Shown here in pieces: positions 14,501 to 26,742 of a stretch of 64,000 nt of DNA. The notes beneath the pieces are model-generated. The model saw only the letters and a list, made by a program, of their open reading frames with translations. It ran no database searches and was not told the DNA's origin. The position numbers were made by a program, and so were the translations under genes. The DNA is from Synanceia verrucosa (taxonomy: Eukaryota; Chordata; Actinopteri; Perciformes; Synanceiidae). Position 1 is the stretch's first letter. Every line of letters starts with the position of its first letter. Location: NCBI GenBank assembly GCA_029721515.1, contig CM056561.1, positions 18,892,635-18,956,634 of the forward strand, written 5' to 3'.

Positions 14501-14906
14501 GCCAAACATAAACCACAAAGTCCTCTTTTCATTTCATTGTGTCTTTGCCATCAGCTTCAAATGACTCAGTGACTCAATTGACCCATTTGTTAATTTTGTC
14601 ATTTTGAAATAGAATAAATGTATGAATCAATGTTTATTGTTAAAAGAATGTTTAGTTCTGGACTTTAATCAGTGCTGTTTGGGAGTGTAACCATAAAAAG
14701 CACAAGTGTGAGTAAGAGACACATTACGCTGATAATCTCATTATACATCAGTTTGCATATACCAGTACTAGTCAATACTGAACACTGTCTCGAGACAAAA
14801 TTCAAAATATGCACTGACACAGTAAGTCTCTATGTTTTTTATGTGCACTAAAATGGTTAGTACAGTATTTCCAAAACATTTCAATAACACTCCATACCAC
14901 TTCATC

Positions 14907-14939
<33 letters not shown>

Positions 14940-14948
14940 TAATAATAA
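14907..14948. repeat. (AAT)n microsatellite
   Basis: About a dozen AAT units with one GAT interruption, seen directly. Confidence 0.85.
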
Positions 14949-15203
14949 CGGTGAAGCACCTTATGGTGCACATTATGTCCCATTAAGAGGTGTGCACACT
15001 AGAGCCTAGTCTCACACATCTTACAACACAATTACGATACTGAGGCAGATGAACCACAACTACTACACCACAAACTGTGTCACTGCACACAAGAACAATA
15101 TCTACAGATCTCAGAGGCAGTAAATACTTTTTTTTTCGGATGAGTTGAAATTAACAACAATGACAAAGATTTGCTTCTCCAAATGATGCCAACAAACTCA
15201 TCA

Positions 15204-17192
15204 TTAAGAAATGCCGAAAGTGCTTGCGTTATCATCTGTTTCAGTGCAGCACCTCTTGTTGGTTTGACTCACTTCCTCCTGCTCTGTGACCAGCTCATTG
15301 CTCTCATGGGATGAATCCTTCATCACACTGTAATACATCGGCACATTGTACTCTGCCGCCTTGTCTTTGTCCCGCCAGTTGCAGTTGCACAGCTTTTTGA
15401 ACGCAACGCGAAACTTCTGAGACATGAGGTTGTAAATGATGGGGTTGATGGCGCTGTTAGTGTAGATGCACAAGCGGCAGAAGAGCAGAAACCAGGTGTT
15501 GTGGTAAGGCGGGTCGATGAAGGAGTTGACCACCACCAGCGTTCGGTAAGGCATCCAGAGCAAGGCAAAGAGGACGACGACCACAGCCAACATCTTTGTT
15601 ATCTGTTGATGCAGAGAAAGAAACATAATTAGCAGCAATAAGGGTAACGCTAACGGCTTTGTAAAACTGTAGCCTAAATGCATCAGTATGCTAACATGCT
15701 AACAATTGCAGTGCTAAGGGGAATTATAGCTTTTCCACAGTAGAGGGTGGAGGAAAGGGCAGTCTTGAGCCTTCAAGGAGAGGATGGAGATGTGATAACT
15801 GTAATCAGTTCACAGTTTCAGTCAATTTCTTGTGGATGGCATTCATGGTGTTGCACAAGTTTGTCCATATCTACAATGAGAGAAATAGTTGTGTAAAGAA
15901 TGAAAAAAGAGACAATCAGAACCTTTCCCACTTCGACAAAGGAAGGCATGAAGTGTGTGTGTCAGACCATCCAACCAGCTCTTCAGTCTAAAATGCTGAT
16001 TGAGTAGTAGCACTAAACACAGTAGAGCTGGAGCAGGTCTATCCTCATGAACCAAAGTGCAGGACCTGATGATAGGTGCTTGATGAAAAGTCAGAGGATC
16101 ACCGAAATTACCTTGACACAAATATCGAAATAAAAGTTCATAATCTAATAGATTAGATAGGAGAAATTTCACTCAAGACCAACAATGTCAACCTCACGAT
16201 AGTATTAAAAAAGTTGGGACCACTGAAGTCAGTAATATTTTTATCATCTGTGGACCATGAACGTCTGTACCAGCCACCCAATACTTGGAAAAGATTATGA
16301 TTACTGAAAAGTACACATTTGTGATGATTTGAAATCCTGACCTTAACTATATTTTACAATTTATCATATTTACATTGACTTAAGGTTATTCCCTAAAGTT
16401 TGTCAGCATTTCCGGTACCTGTTTTCTTGCAGTGACTGCACCCTTCTTGGCCTTGTTGGCGCTGTTGGAGCGACCCTGGTGAACCGACCCTCCTCCACTG
16501 TCACTGAGATGCGAGGGCAGCGGACTCATGAACAAAATCCTTGCGATGAGCCCATACAGCACAGTGGCCACGATGAGGGGGATCACATAGAACAAAGTAA
16601 AGTCCAGGAAATAGATCGGCATGTAGAAGCTCCTGGGGACACGGTAGCCGCAAGTGACCACCACTCCATTGGTGTAGACAGTTTCGTCTGTGTCCACCAA
16701 GAAGAACCACATAATGCAGTAGAGTGAGGTGAAGATCCAGACAGCAGCTATGATCCTTTTGGCCCGGGACACGGTGCATATGAATTGTGCCTTTATGGAG
16801 TGACAAATGGCGATGTATCGCTCAATGGTGAAGGCTGTGATGGAGCAGGATGACACGTTGATGCCCAGGTACTGAAGATACGTTATACACAAGCATCCCG
16901 TGTATCCATATATCCAGGAGGCTACGACATCAGAGATGTTAGGCAGCCCGGCAGCCAGGAGCACGATGAGGTCAGCAAAGGCCAGACTGACGAGGTAGCA
17001 GTTTGTCGGGGTTACCATGTGTTTAGTGCGCAGCACCACCAGCACCACCATGACGTTCCCAGTGATCCCAACTACACAGATGAGCATTGTCAAACATATT
17101 GTTATAACCTGCTCTTCAAGAGAGTTCAGAGGTATTTCTGTCAGATTTACAACCTGAGTGACATCCTGAAATACAGTTGTGTTGTTCTCCAT
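15204..17192 (-). CDS. trhr: Thyrotropin-releasing hormone receptor (GPCR)
   Basis: A class A, Gq-coupled plasma-membrane receptor for the tripeptide TRH. Two coding exons, 16419-17192 (258 codons) and 15204-15602 (133 with stop), join at RKQ/ITKMLAVVV, the site where TRHR genes are split at the start of TM6. Product about 390 residues, against 398 in human. Visible marks: N-glycosylation sites (NNTT, NLTE), TM1 around VVGITGNVMVVLVV, TM2 CYLVSLAFADLIVLLAAGLP, an ERY box after TM3, and NPIIYN in TM7. The TRH contacts known from mammals (Tyr106, Asn110, Tyr282, Arg306) appear kept in ITYLQYLGIN, LLWMPYRTL and FCRLCIY. Start set at 17190-17192 (MENNTT) by homology; an adjacent ATG at 17193-17195 and a further in-frame ATG at 17246 exist. 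The third intracellular loop is shorter than in mammals. The fish paralogue (trhra, trhrb or trhr2) cannot be settled. Confidence 0.95.
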
Positions 17193-18135
17193 CATGGTCA
17201 AGTGCTGTGGCCAGCAATTCAGTTGAGCTCCAGAGGCACAATACAAGAATCCTTTAGACAGAAACAGAGAGAAATAATAGAGAGAAATTGCTCAGGCTAA
17301 TCACATCCTCACAGAATCATACTCATCTTCAGCAGGCAGCTGCTTTCAGCAAAAAGAGTCTAAAAATGCACGTTACAATACCTACGAGTAGCTGGTCAAC
17401 ATATTGTGGAACATTTAGTGTCTAAAAGTCAGATGTTCCCTTCCCAGATGTTGGTAGAGACCAAAAAACATAGCAAAAGATATTGAATATGGGACTTGCA
17501 TCCACCAAGTAGGCACATAACATACATAATATAACCTATAAATGATGGACAACATTGGTCTGTAAGTGTCTGTATAAGCAATTGTTTGCTAACAACTTCA
17601 CCATGTAAATAAAATTAAACATAAAGTTTATATGTCAGTGTTGTGTTATCACTGCCTGTATGTGGCACAAAAACAGTTAAAGGGTTTAGGTTAAATATAT
17701 TAATGAAACAACAGCATGAAATTCCCAACCTTGTGGCAAATACAGCAAAAATATTCTACTAATCTACTCTCTAGTTTAGAATACAGAGATGCTAGACAAA
17801 AGGTCTAACTGGAATCTTAATATAGGTCAATATTATATTTGACTTTCTGTTATGACGCAGACTTAAGATGAAGGAGGGGGTTGCATTTAATTAATTTCTA
17901 ATTCATTTCTATTTACAGACTGAATAGAAACGATAAAGCGTTAAGGGTCGTTATCCTCTGTGAATCATAAATTATAAAATATATACATCTCCCTACAGCT
18001 AAAAGAAAAAAAAAGTACAAAACCATATCCTTTTAAATGCCTTTAAGCAAGGAAATAAAGAACAAATAAATTACTGAAACACTCAGATTGATTCAAGTGG
18101 AAAGTAGAAATAAGAGAAGAAAATAGACTACTTAC

Positions 18136-18230
18136 CATCATTCGCAGAAGGCAGGTGCATCAACCAAGACGACTAGAGCGACACCCAAATGAATGATTGT
18201 TCTGTCTCCAGAGTCGCTCTAGTCATCCAC
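18136..18230 (-). promoter_or_regulatory. Likely 5' untranslated first exon and start region of trhr
   Basis: A strong minus-strand donor (GATG/GTAAGTAG) sits at 18135-18136. A matching acceptor (CTAAAG/G) lies at 17252-17253, about 60 bp ahead of the trhr start codon, so an 880 bp intron would separate a noncoding exon from the coding exon. A CT-rich tract lies just upstream at 18241-18283. Inferred from splice signals only. Confidence 0.4.
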
Positions 18231-18240
18231 TTGTCTTCTT

Positions 18241-18283
18241 TCTCCTCTCTCTCTCTCTCTCTCTGTCTGTCTCTGTCTCTCTA
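18241..18283. repeat. (CT)n-rich microsatellite
   Basis: Runs of TC and TCTG units next to the putative trhr start region, seen directly. Confidence 0.8.
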
Positions 18284-20315
18284 TTTTTCCCAGTGCAGCC
18301 CTCCCTCTCTTTCACATCACACCCCATTACATCCACACTGCCTTAGTACAGCCAGCAACTTAAAAAATCAATTCCACCTCCCCATGTCATGTCAGCCACT
18401 GAGGCCATGCTGTGACCATAAACCCTGTAATTATTGAAAGAACAGCCTGTAATTCAACACATCATTGCAATGATTAGCCATTGAATTGAAATGGCACTAA
18501 TTATGAAGTAGACCTTTTTTTAGCCAGACATGATTTAGTTAACATTTTCTGTGTAAAAGGCAAATTTGCATCTTTGGACTCTCTGGTTTTGCACACATTC
18601 AAGAGTGAGAATACAACAAAAAGGCTTGAGGGACCAGACAGGAGCACACAACAGAAGATTAAAAGTTTTTCCTGTGAGGCGTTCACAGCCCCTGGCGTTT
18701 GATTGTAGATGCTGATACTGTTAAAAACTGCTCCTAGCTGAAAACATCAAACATCAAAACAGATCAACTACAAAATCTTTCTCAATGCAATGGAATTAGA
18801 TTCTAACAAATCACTCTGAGACTGGGAATCTCTTTAAACCTCTTACTGTGGACAGCACTGAAAGTATGACTGCTCATGCATGGCAGATGCTTGTATTTCC
18901 ATCAGTTCTCAGACGCAGACAAGTGCTCAGTCCACCAAGCTTCCTCTAATGAATAGATAACAGTTTCACAGAAGACAAAAAAAACCCTGGAGTGAGTTTC
19001 TGTCCTGGAAATTGTTTGATTGAACTGCCGCAAGCTAAGATGTCCATCCTACATTTGTCTGAACAAATCAATATGCTCGTCTTCATACTGTGAATACAAA
19101 GCGCACAGCAATTTATTTCAAGTTCCAATTAAGATCCCAACATTTCCAGAGGTACCCAACATGCGAGGCTGACCTGAAAATGAAAGATATGAATATAATA
19201 TAGCTCAATACAGAATATATACAGTGTTATGCTGTTAGATAGTGTAGAAAAGGTTGGTTCTGTCCAGCCTACTAAAAGAGAAAGGAAACGGAATGATTGG
19301 ATGTTTAGAGCTGGATTTTATTTACATTTCTAAAAATAATTCAGTGCATTTCCAAGAACTTTTGAAAATGAATCATTTATGTATCATCTTTACACAAGCT
19401 GCTGGATTTTGAGATAATCACGGAGGTGGGCAAAAAGTCAGAATTTAAAAATAGAAGATAAAGCGTTGCTCTATTATTATTCTGAGATGGTGTCTTAAAA
19501 TAAACTCGCTATGGGAGTTTTAAGCAGGCGTACACTGATAAAATGCAAAAGACATTTTCAGAGCGAGGAAGTGGTTTTTGTAAGGGTGCACTGATTAAAA
19601 TAAGCTGTTGAATTAGAATAGATATTTAATTGTAAGATTCAATCTATTGCTGCTCATTTCCTGACTGTATGATTCACTGTAATTTATCTAAAGCACCATA
19701 GTGGCATCTAGTGGGGCTGAGGGGTGACATTTATGTGAAAAAAACAACCTGTTAATCAACTCAAAGTGAGCTGGTGTGATGGTACAGCTATAAAAACCAC
19801 AACAGGTTTGAGACTCAGCGCCTGTCGAGTGATGACACTCCAGCACAGGATGCCCTTTCTTCAGTTGGTTTGCAAAAATAACACTCAGCATAAGAGCAGT
19901 AAATGATGTGCTGCAAACTTTCTGAGAGTTTGCCACGTTCTTTGCTAAAGTCTGCAGGCAAATCTAATCAACAGCAACAAACACACTGCAACTGGTGAGT
20001 TTTTTCAGACATTTCAGATCATAAACTGAAGTATTGCATGGGGAAATTTTGACCTGATCGTGGATTCAGATTCATCAGCTTTATTACGACTCATCCTTCC
20101 ATTTGCACCAAATGAATGGCAATCCATCCAATGTTTGCTGACATATCATTAGGAAGCACACACCATATAAAAGTGGACATAGTTAACTAACCTATTGGCT
20201 AGTTGCAATCCATCAGAAAGATGATAAAATATTTAAGTATGGATGAAGAATGCCTAACTATCCATAAAAACATCATCACCTAAATGAGACAAACACTGCA
20301 TCGTCCAGTGAACGT
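18284..20315. other. Spacer between trhr and ocstamp
   Basis: No coding exon seen. Near the right end a minus-strand AATAAA (plus-strand TTTATT at 20080-20085), about 230 bp past the ocstamp stop, could be that gene's poly(A) signal. Confidence 0.5.
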
Positions 20316-22691
20316 TCACCCACGACCAACCTCAACATAAATAGTCTCTTTTTGCTCTTTTCTATTCTGCTTCACTTCTGCTTTCTTCAATAAGTAGCTT
20401 GCCCTCTTCCCTTCCTGCTCTCTAAAAAACGATGCAGATATTTTCCTACGAAGCCTCCTGGCGTAAACCTCGAGGAACACCAGCAAGTAGCTCATCAGCC
20501 ACAGACATCCCAGCAGGAGAGTGACTCCCAGGTTAGGCGCAGAAGTCGTCACGTCACAAAGCGATGGCTCAGGGTTGAAAGTCCACTCATAAACCCTGTG
20601 GAAGTTTGTGAGTTCCCGTGTGACACAAGATTGTGGGATGATACAAAAGGCAGGGGGGAACCACTGAACCTATGAGGAAATTTGAACAAAAAAGAACAAA
20701 TGTGTGAAAAAGTGAGGAGCGGAAAACTGCAGGTATAATAACATGGGCTGCAGTGATGCCTTACCTTATAATTGACACTTATGCTGGCAGATGTCGGTGG
20801 GAAATCACGCATCCATGGCATAATTGCTTGAACTATGTGGTACACAACATGATCCAAAGCCACTATTAAAGTTATTGCGATAAAATACAACGTCACCACA
20901 AGCAGCGATATGAAACAAGAGGTGCATTCCTGACTTGTTATTTTGCAGCTTGTGGGATGAGTTGTATTTTTAGCAGTGCCCGGCGCTTTCTGTAGGGGCT
21001 CTTTGGAGATGGAGCCATTATCAAACTGAACTGATTGCAGATATGATTTCAAGTAGCGAGCAGATTCAAAGATTAGCAGAGCGACAAAAATGGCAGCGAG
21101 GATCCGGTTTGACACCAGTTTGCATTCTGTTAGGAGGTTCCTGGCGTGTGAGAAGTTGACCTCTATCAGTGCTATCATCTTAGTGAACCTACTTTTGACT
21201 TCTGACAGATCCACATGGGTGAAATGATCTAACTTCCTCAGGTTGGTGACAATGCTCAAGTCTTCTCTCTTCACTTTAATGGCTTCCTCAACGAGGTCTC
21301 GCTTTGCTTTGTTCAGGGGTTCAGATGAGTTCAACAAAGTCTTTGTGAAACCCTCGGCGGTGCACTTCAGTATACGGGCGACCGTCCCCACGTTCACTGT
21401 AATGTTGGGTATAACGTTCAAAACTAGAATCATGACAGAGGCGGTGAGGAGGAGTTTGCGCCCCTGTCTGGTGCAGACAGTGGGCAGAGTCATGGTCAGC
21501 ACACAGCGCAGAGGGTGACACAGGAAGGAGACCAGGAACATGGCCACGCTGTAGATGCAGGCGGTCTGAATGGATACCCCGTGGTCGTATTTGAGAGTCT
21601 TTGACAGCCAATGGTGAAGCAGACCGCCAGTGACGATGGCAAGAGAGAAACAGAGAGACAGCAGAGTCAGGATGTCTCTGATGGCTGCAGGTGAAGGTGC
21701 AGAGTAAACATCCCAGAGGTAAAGCATCAACGATTTTACAGTCTGTCCGAAAGATCCTGATCTGTTCCTGAGGAGAGAAGGACAGTCAGGGAGTCAGATA
21801 AGAAAAATAAAACCTTTCTCATACCTGTCCTTTGACTGTGAAGCTTCATCATCCAGTAGACTGTTAGCTGAGCTTAGTATAAAGACTAGAAACAGCCTAG
21901 AGCTGTAAAAAAAAAAAAAACCAGTTAGTTGTCTGGCAAAGCTCAGTCTTTACGCCTGGCATATTCCAAAACATGACTGAAAAAAAATCTAGAGCTTTCC
22001 ATTTTCACAATTAGTTTTGTATAAATTAAACAAACAAGATCATAATGATAATTAGGTATTTTTCTTTCTAAAGCTAACACAGCTGTTGGTGGCTGCAACT
22101 TCATATCGAACACACAGACTTTTGGAGTAGCATTGCTCTTATCATTTCAGCAATAAAGCAAATGATAAACAAAATGTCACACTACCTCAATAAATATAGG
22201 GTATGTCTATTGCCACACTCAACATGGTGACAGTGCTAAACAAGTTCAAACTACAGCGACAGTCCTGACAAACATAACAGTGTTTATTCTGTTTGTGTTT
22301 CAGTGATGCCACTGTCAGTCAGGACAATGTGGTCATACAGCCCAGTAACACATATTTGTGTCAAGAGCCTTCATATTGAAATAAAATTGTCTACATGTCC
22401 TGTGTAGAATACAGCACCCTCCATATAGCAAGATCCTGTCACCCTGAACTTCACAAAATGAAAACGAACATATCCACTGCAGATAATTTACAGAAGAAGA
22501 GTATCATCAGTGATGTTGGCCTGTAATGGATAGATTTAAGAGTAAAGAAACTTTATTTACATAAACCATATGAAATAGACAGATAGACAGACAGACATAC
22601 AGACAGATAGATAGATAGATAGATAGATTTTTATTTATTACATCTCAATTGAACAATCAAAAATAAATAGCATTTCTTACCTGACAGGCAT
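20316..22691 (-). CDS. ocstamp: Osteoclast stimulatory transmembrane protein (OC-STAMP)
   Basis: A multi-pass membrane protein of the DC-STAMP-like family, needed with DC-STAMP for fusion of osteoclasts and macrophage giant cells. Coding exons 22681-22691, 20765-21767 and 20316-20669 join in phase to about 455 residues. The first exon supplies only MPV plus two bases; mammalian OC-STAMP also opens MPG. Exon 2 carries four or five hydrophobic spans, an ILVLNVIPNITVNVG stretch and EGFTKTLLNSSEPLNKA, which line up with mammalian OC-STAMP (GLVYHWL- and EGSLESLLNTT-like). Exon 3 has a Cys-containing ectodomain, then a last span followed by LEVYARRLRRKISASFF, a signature of the C-terminal DC-STAMP-like domain. 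The tail is shorter than in mammals. DC-STAMP is the alternative, but the motif matches and the adjoining slc13a3 (as in human 20q13.12) favour OC-STAMP. Confidence 0.9.
22576..22628. repeat. (GATA/GACA)n microsatellite
   Basis: Mixed AGAT and AGAC units about 50 bp downstream of the ocstamp exon 1 donor, seen directly. Confidence 0.85.
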
Positions 22692-24774
22692 GATAATATT
22701 CCCTGTGTTGAACTTCATTCTCTCTATCACATTGTGAGTTTAAGGAGTGAGGACTAAAAGAGGAACTTCTCTGAACAGTCACGGTCATGTTGATATTTGT
22801 GGGTCGCCTACAAGTTCTCACGTGAGAAATGAAAAGACAACTCTTCTTCATGTCAACCATATATGACACAAAATCATATGGAGAGGCATGATGCAACCAC
22901 ACGGTCACAGTGTGACACAGGTCACTCTCTAAGAGTCACGTAAGATTTAAATATGTAGGGCAATTTGAGAGTTACTGTTTTGTTGCATTCAGTTGTAATA
23001 CTGTACTGTTTCCTGTTGCACATAAGCTTGTACACTTTCTTTCACTTTGTCATACCAATATAAACCATTGGCTTACGCACATTTTCAAAGAAAATGTTAG
23101 GGATTTATTTTATATTTAGGGGTTTCCTGGAGTAATTTCTGTGAAGGTTTAAAAGACTTGACTATTGGAGGATAGGACAGGACTCGTTATATTGTACTTG
23201 AGTGTGTTTTTCATTCCTCCTGATTTCAGAATTATCAATAAATATTACTCCTCTGAGGTCTTTCTCTCCTGACCATTGACCTGCAGTTTTTCCATGACGG
23301 TACTAAACTGAAAAAAACCTGACCCTGTGTTGGGGCAAATGTGCAACATGACCTTAATGAACACTTAATGAATCATCTCATTTTAGAAAATGTGTATACA
23401 TTAAAGCATATTAATGTATAACTGAGACTCTGACCTGCTGGTTGAGATATTCTAACATATTAATCCAGAGAGTGTGAAGTGTGCCAACCAACCCTGCTCT
23501 CCTCTACAGCATGTTTACTACAGTAATTACTGTGGTACATCTTTAACTGGTGTACTTTGTTTGTTCCTGGCACGATGGACAATGATTGTAACTCCACAGT
23601 TTCTATATTAATTAATCTAACAATACCTTTGGTATAACTCTTATGTCGCTGTCAAGTATTTGCCCTTAACTTCACCATTAGCTTCCAGTGAAAATTCCAA
23701 AGGCACACTCAAGTCTTTTAAGCGTGTTAAGCGCCCAGTGAGGGCAGAAAAATGTTACTATACTCGACATGTTAAGTCACATGGAGAGGTGAAAAGTTAT
23801 TGAGATGCAATGAAAATAAGAATACATTTGTTGTCAGTGACTGTCTTTGTATATAGATCAGCTTTGGTTGTGCAGTGGAGTACATCCTGTACTGATCTGT
23901 GGCTTTCAGTTGAGTATTTTTATAGTTTCATATTCAAACACCACAGGACCTTTTGCACTGACCCTGCTAACACTCAGTAACCACCACAGCCTTGCACAAG
24001 TTAACCATTGTTGTCGGGGTCTCATTTCAGACAGTTTACTACACCAAACAAACTGTAAGGAATTTAGAGTTGTGTGCAGGCAGAGTGAAAAGGTGTTGAA
24101 ATGTGTGTTAAACTTGCAGTGTCACAGCTACAGCTAAACCTGAGAACTGAGGGTTATATTTCAAACTACGACACAGTTCAACCTTTGCAAATAACAGTCT
24201 TTTTCTGAACAATAAACCTGCTAAATATACTCATTACAGACACCATAATGCAAATAAATGATCATAACTTAATTTATTGGTAACAGCAGTTACATGAATG
24301 AGAATCACTTTGTATCAAAAAGTACACATTCATTAGTCAGGATTCATACTGAAATATAGAAAGATCTAATGAAAATACTGTTTAAGTGCTATGGCTTTAA
24401 ACGTACCCCTTATAATACACAAACAAGTAACATCATGTCTCAGTGATTTTACCCAAATATATATATATGTATTTCAAAATAATTATTCACAGAGGTTTCT
24501 CTCATTCCTCCAGCAGAGGTCAGCCTGGTTGTAGCAACACAAAGTGCAGACGCTGCTACTGGAATTGAAAAAAATAAAAAAAAAATAATTCAACAAAAGG
24601 AAAGACTGAAAAACTAACTGTCATTGTTGCTGAGGTTGAATGTGTCCATTTGTTTTTAACTTGTTGCACTGAAATTAATCTCAACAGGTAACAGCTGAAA
24701 CTCCCAGGTGTCCACAGACAGGCTTTTGTCCTTGTTTAGTGTTAAATCTTTATGCAGTCACACTCTTTGGGTAA
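22692..24774. other. Spacer between ocstamp start and slc13a3 stop
   Basis: The right end up to 24774 should be slc13a3 3' UTR; a minus-strand AATAAA lies at 24273-24278 (TTTATT on plus), 500 bp past the stop. The left end should hold the ocstamp 5' UTR and promoter; no TATA box is obvious. No other exon seen. Confidence 0.5.
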
Positions 24775-26701
24775 TCATAGCGTGGCGTTGAGCGACTGGA
24801 CAGCAGACAGGGGCACAGTGGTAACAGCAGCAGAATTGTTGATGGGCTGTGCCCACTCTGGATACACATACAAGTCAAACATGGCAACACCCCATGTGTT
24901 TATGGCCAGAGAGACGGAGAGGATACCGAGGATGTTCATCACAATGCCAGTTTTCACCTGAGAAAGTGGGAGCAGGAAAACATGAAGGCAGACTGTGAGC
25001 GGTAACAATGTCTCAGTGTCTGACGTTAGGATCTTACCATGTCTTTGACTACGAGATGTCCCGTTGCAAAGGCGATGGAGTTGGGCGGTGTTGATACAGG
25101 CAGCATGAAGGCATATGAACATCCTATCGTTGCAGGTATCATGAAGTACAGCGGGTTCACTGAAGCGTGAATAGCCTGCAGAGACAGGGGCAAAAACAAA
25201 GACCAGTAATTTTGCAGGCTTCTTGGATCTTACCTGCAAACCTGTGGTGACTGCATGTGATGTTCAAACACATAAGCCCCATTCAAATGATTGGTAGGGC
25301 TCACATTTTTCAACAACAATGGCTTTACGCTGCACTGTGTGAAGTGTGTGATCAACCCGGTTGGACTGGCACAGCCTTATTATGATTCAACCAAATGGTG
25401 AGTGCTCTCTGGGTAAAGTGCTCATAGCAGTCTAGTGCCACGCTCTAGGTGAACTGACCCTTCAAGCAAATATTTTCATGGTCATGGTTAAATATTGTTG
25501 TTTTATATGAATGTGAACTCAGGGCACAGTCACTAAGCTTTCCATACATCCTGTAAACAATTCTCTGAGAGCTTACTGTGCTGTATAGGCGCCACCGCTT
25601 CAGCTAATCATTACTGGCAGCAGCAGTTAATGTCCAACAAGCTACAAACATAAAAAACATCCATTGCAGGAGTTAAACAACTCTGCTAAGCCCAACATAA
25701 AGAACAAGAGCAGCAATAAAGTATACTGGCATCAAAATCAGTGTGTTAAATTGACATCAAAACAAAAGTGTATGATAAAGAAACATTTACAAGTCCTGTA
25801 AGGTAGGTATTTCATTAACAGGAACACACAGTGAAAACCAGTCTAACCCCAATGCAGTCTTACCATTTCAGCAATTACTGGTAAAAATATGATAATAGTG
25901 GCCGTATTGCTGGCGAACTCAGTGAAGCAGGCTAGGAAAGCGGTGATCAAGATCACAGCTGCAGCTGGAGGGACCTCGGCCAAAGGCTGGAGGTGGCCTC
26001 CGATCCAGGAGGCAAGCCCAGACTCCTGCCAAACACCACAAGATCAGTGTCAAAAGGTCAGAGAGCAAATCTCAACAAAACAAAGTGAAGTGGAGAACAG
26101 AACAAAGCAGAGCAGCACAGAGCCACACAGAGAGAGATATATTACACTGACTTATCCATCAACTAATCCTGCATTCAGCTGGGAGGAAACTGAAATATTA
26201 AAGGAATAACTTTTGAGACTTGACAACTGAAATAATGCCATTCTATGCAATCAAACCTCAGTTAATCATGCACATGTATGACTACAGCAGCCACATGGCA
26301 ACATTTTTACCTCACAAGCTTTAGCCATAGCAAAGCCGCCGCCGAGCAACAGAATGATGTTCCAGGGAACAGAATCCTGAGCTTTCTTCCATGATAAGAG
26401 AGGAACATAAGGAGTGTTTGATGCTGAGGAAAGATATGGAGGCAAACCATCAATGAACAACTTCAATTCAAGATGTTGATAATATAAATATACATGTGTT
26501 TTTTCTGCAAGATCACTGTGTTGTAGTATTATATATTGTGGTAACTTAATTTAAAGTAATCCAGGGTGATTTATTGTATTGTTTCCTGTTTTATGCTTTG
26601 TTTTATTCTGGTTGGTTTGTTTCTTCTGAGAGTGAGCCCCATGAGTTTCTTCTTCTTCCAGTGTTTTATTTGATCAGCTGAACATAATATACACAATCTC
26701 A

Positions 26702-26742
<41 letters not shown>

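Larger units (their letters stand above)
6217..15203. other. Gene desert between pip4k2c and trhr
   Basis: AT-rich DNA with no coding exon that I can support. It holds a TTAA-flanked MITE (7559-7979), a GTTT run near 8780, a LINE 3' tail (11405-11527) and an AAT microsatellite (14907-14948). The ORFs here are short, use no recognisable family motifs and lack consistent splice borders. The stretch just left of 15204 should contain the trhr 3' UTR; a possible minus-strand AATAAA lies at 14633-14638. Confidence 0.6.

Noticed and set aside
16479..16806. Other-frame ORFs over trhr exon 1
   Set aside because: Shadows of the receptor frame.
21243..21611. Plus and minus ORFs inside ocstamp exon 2
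   Set aside because: Shadows of the OC-STAMP frame.
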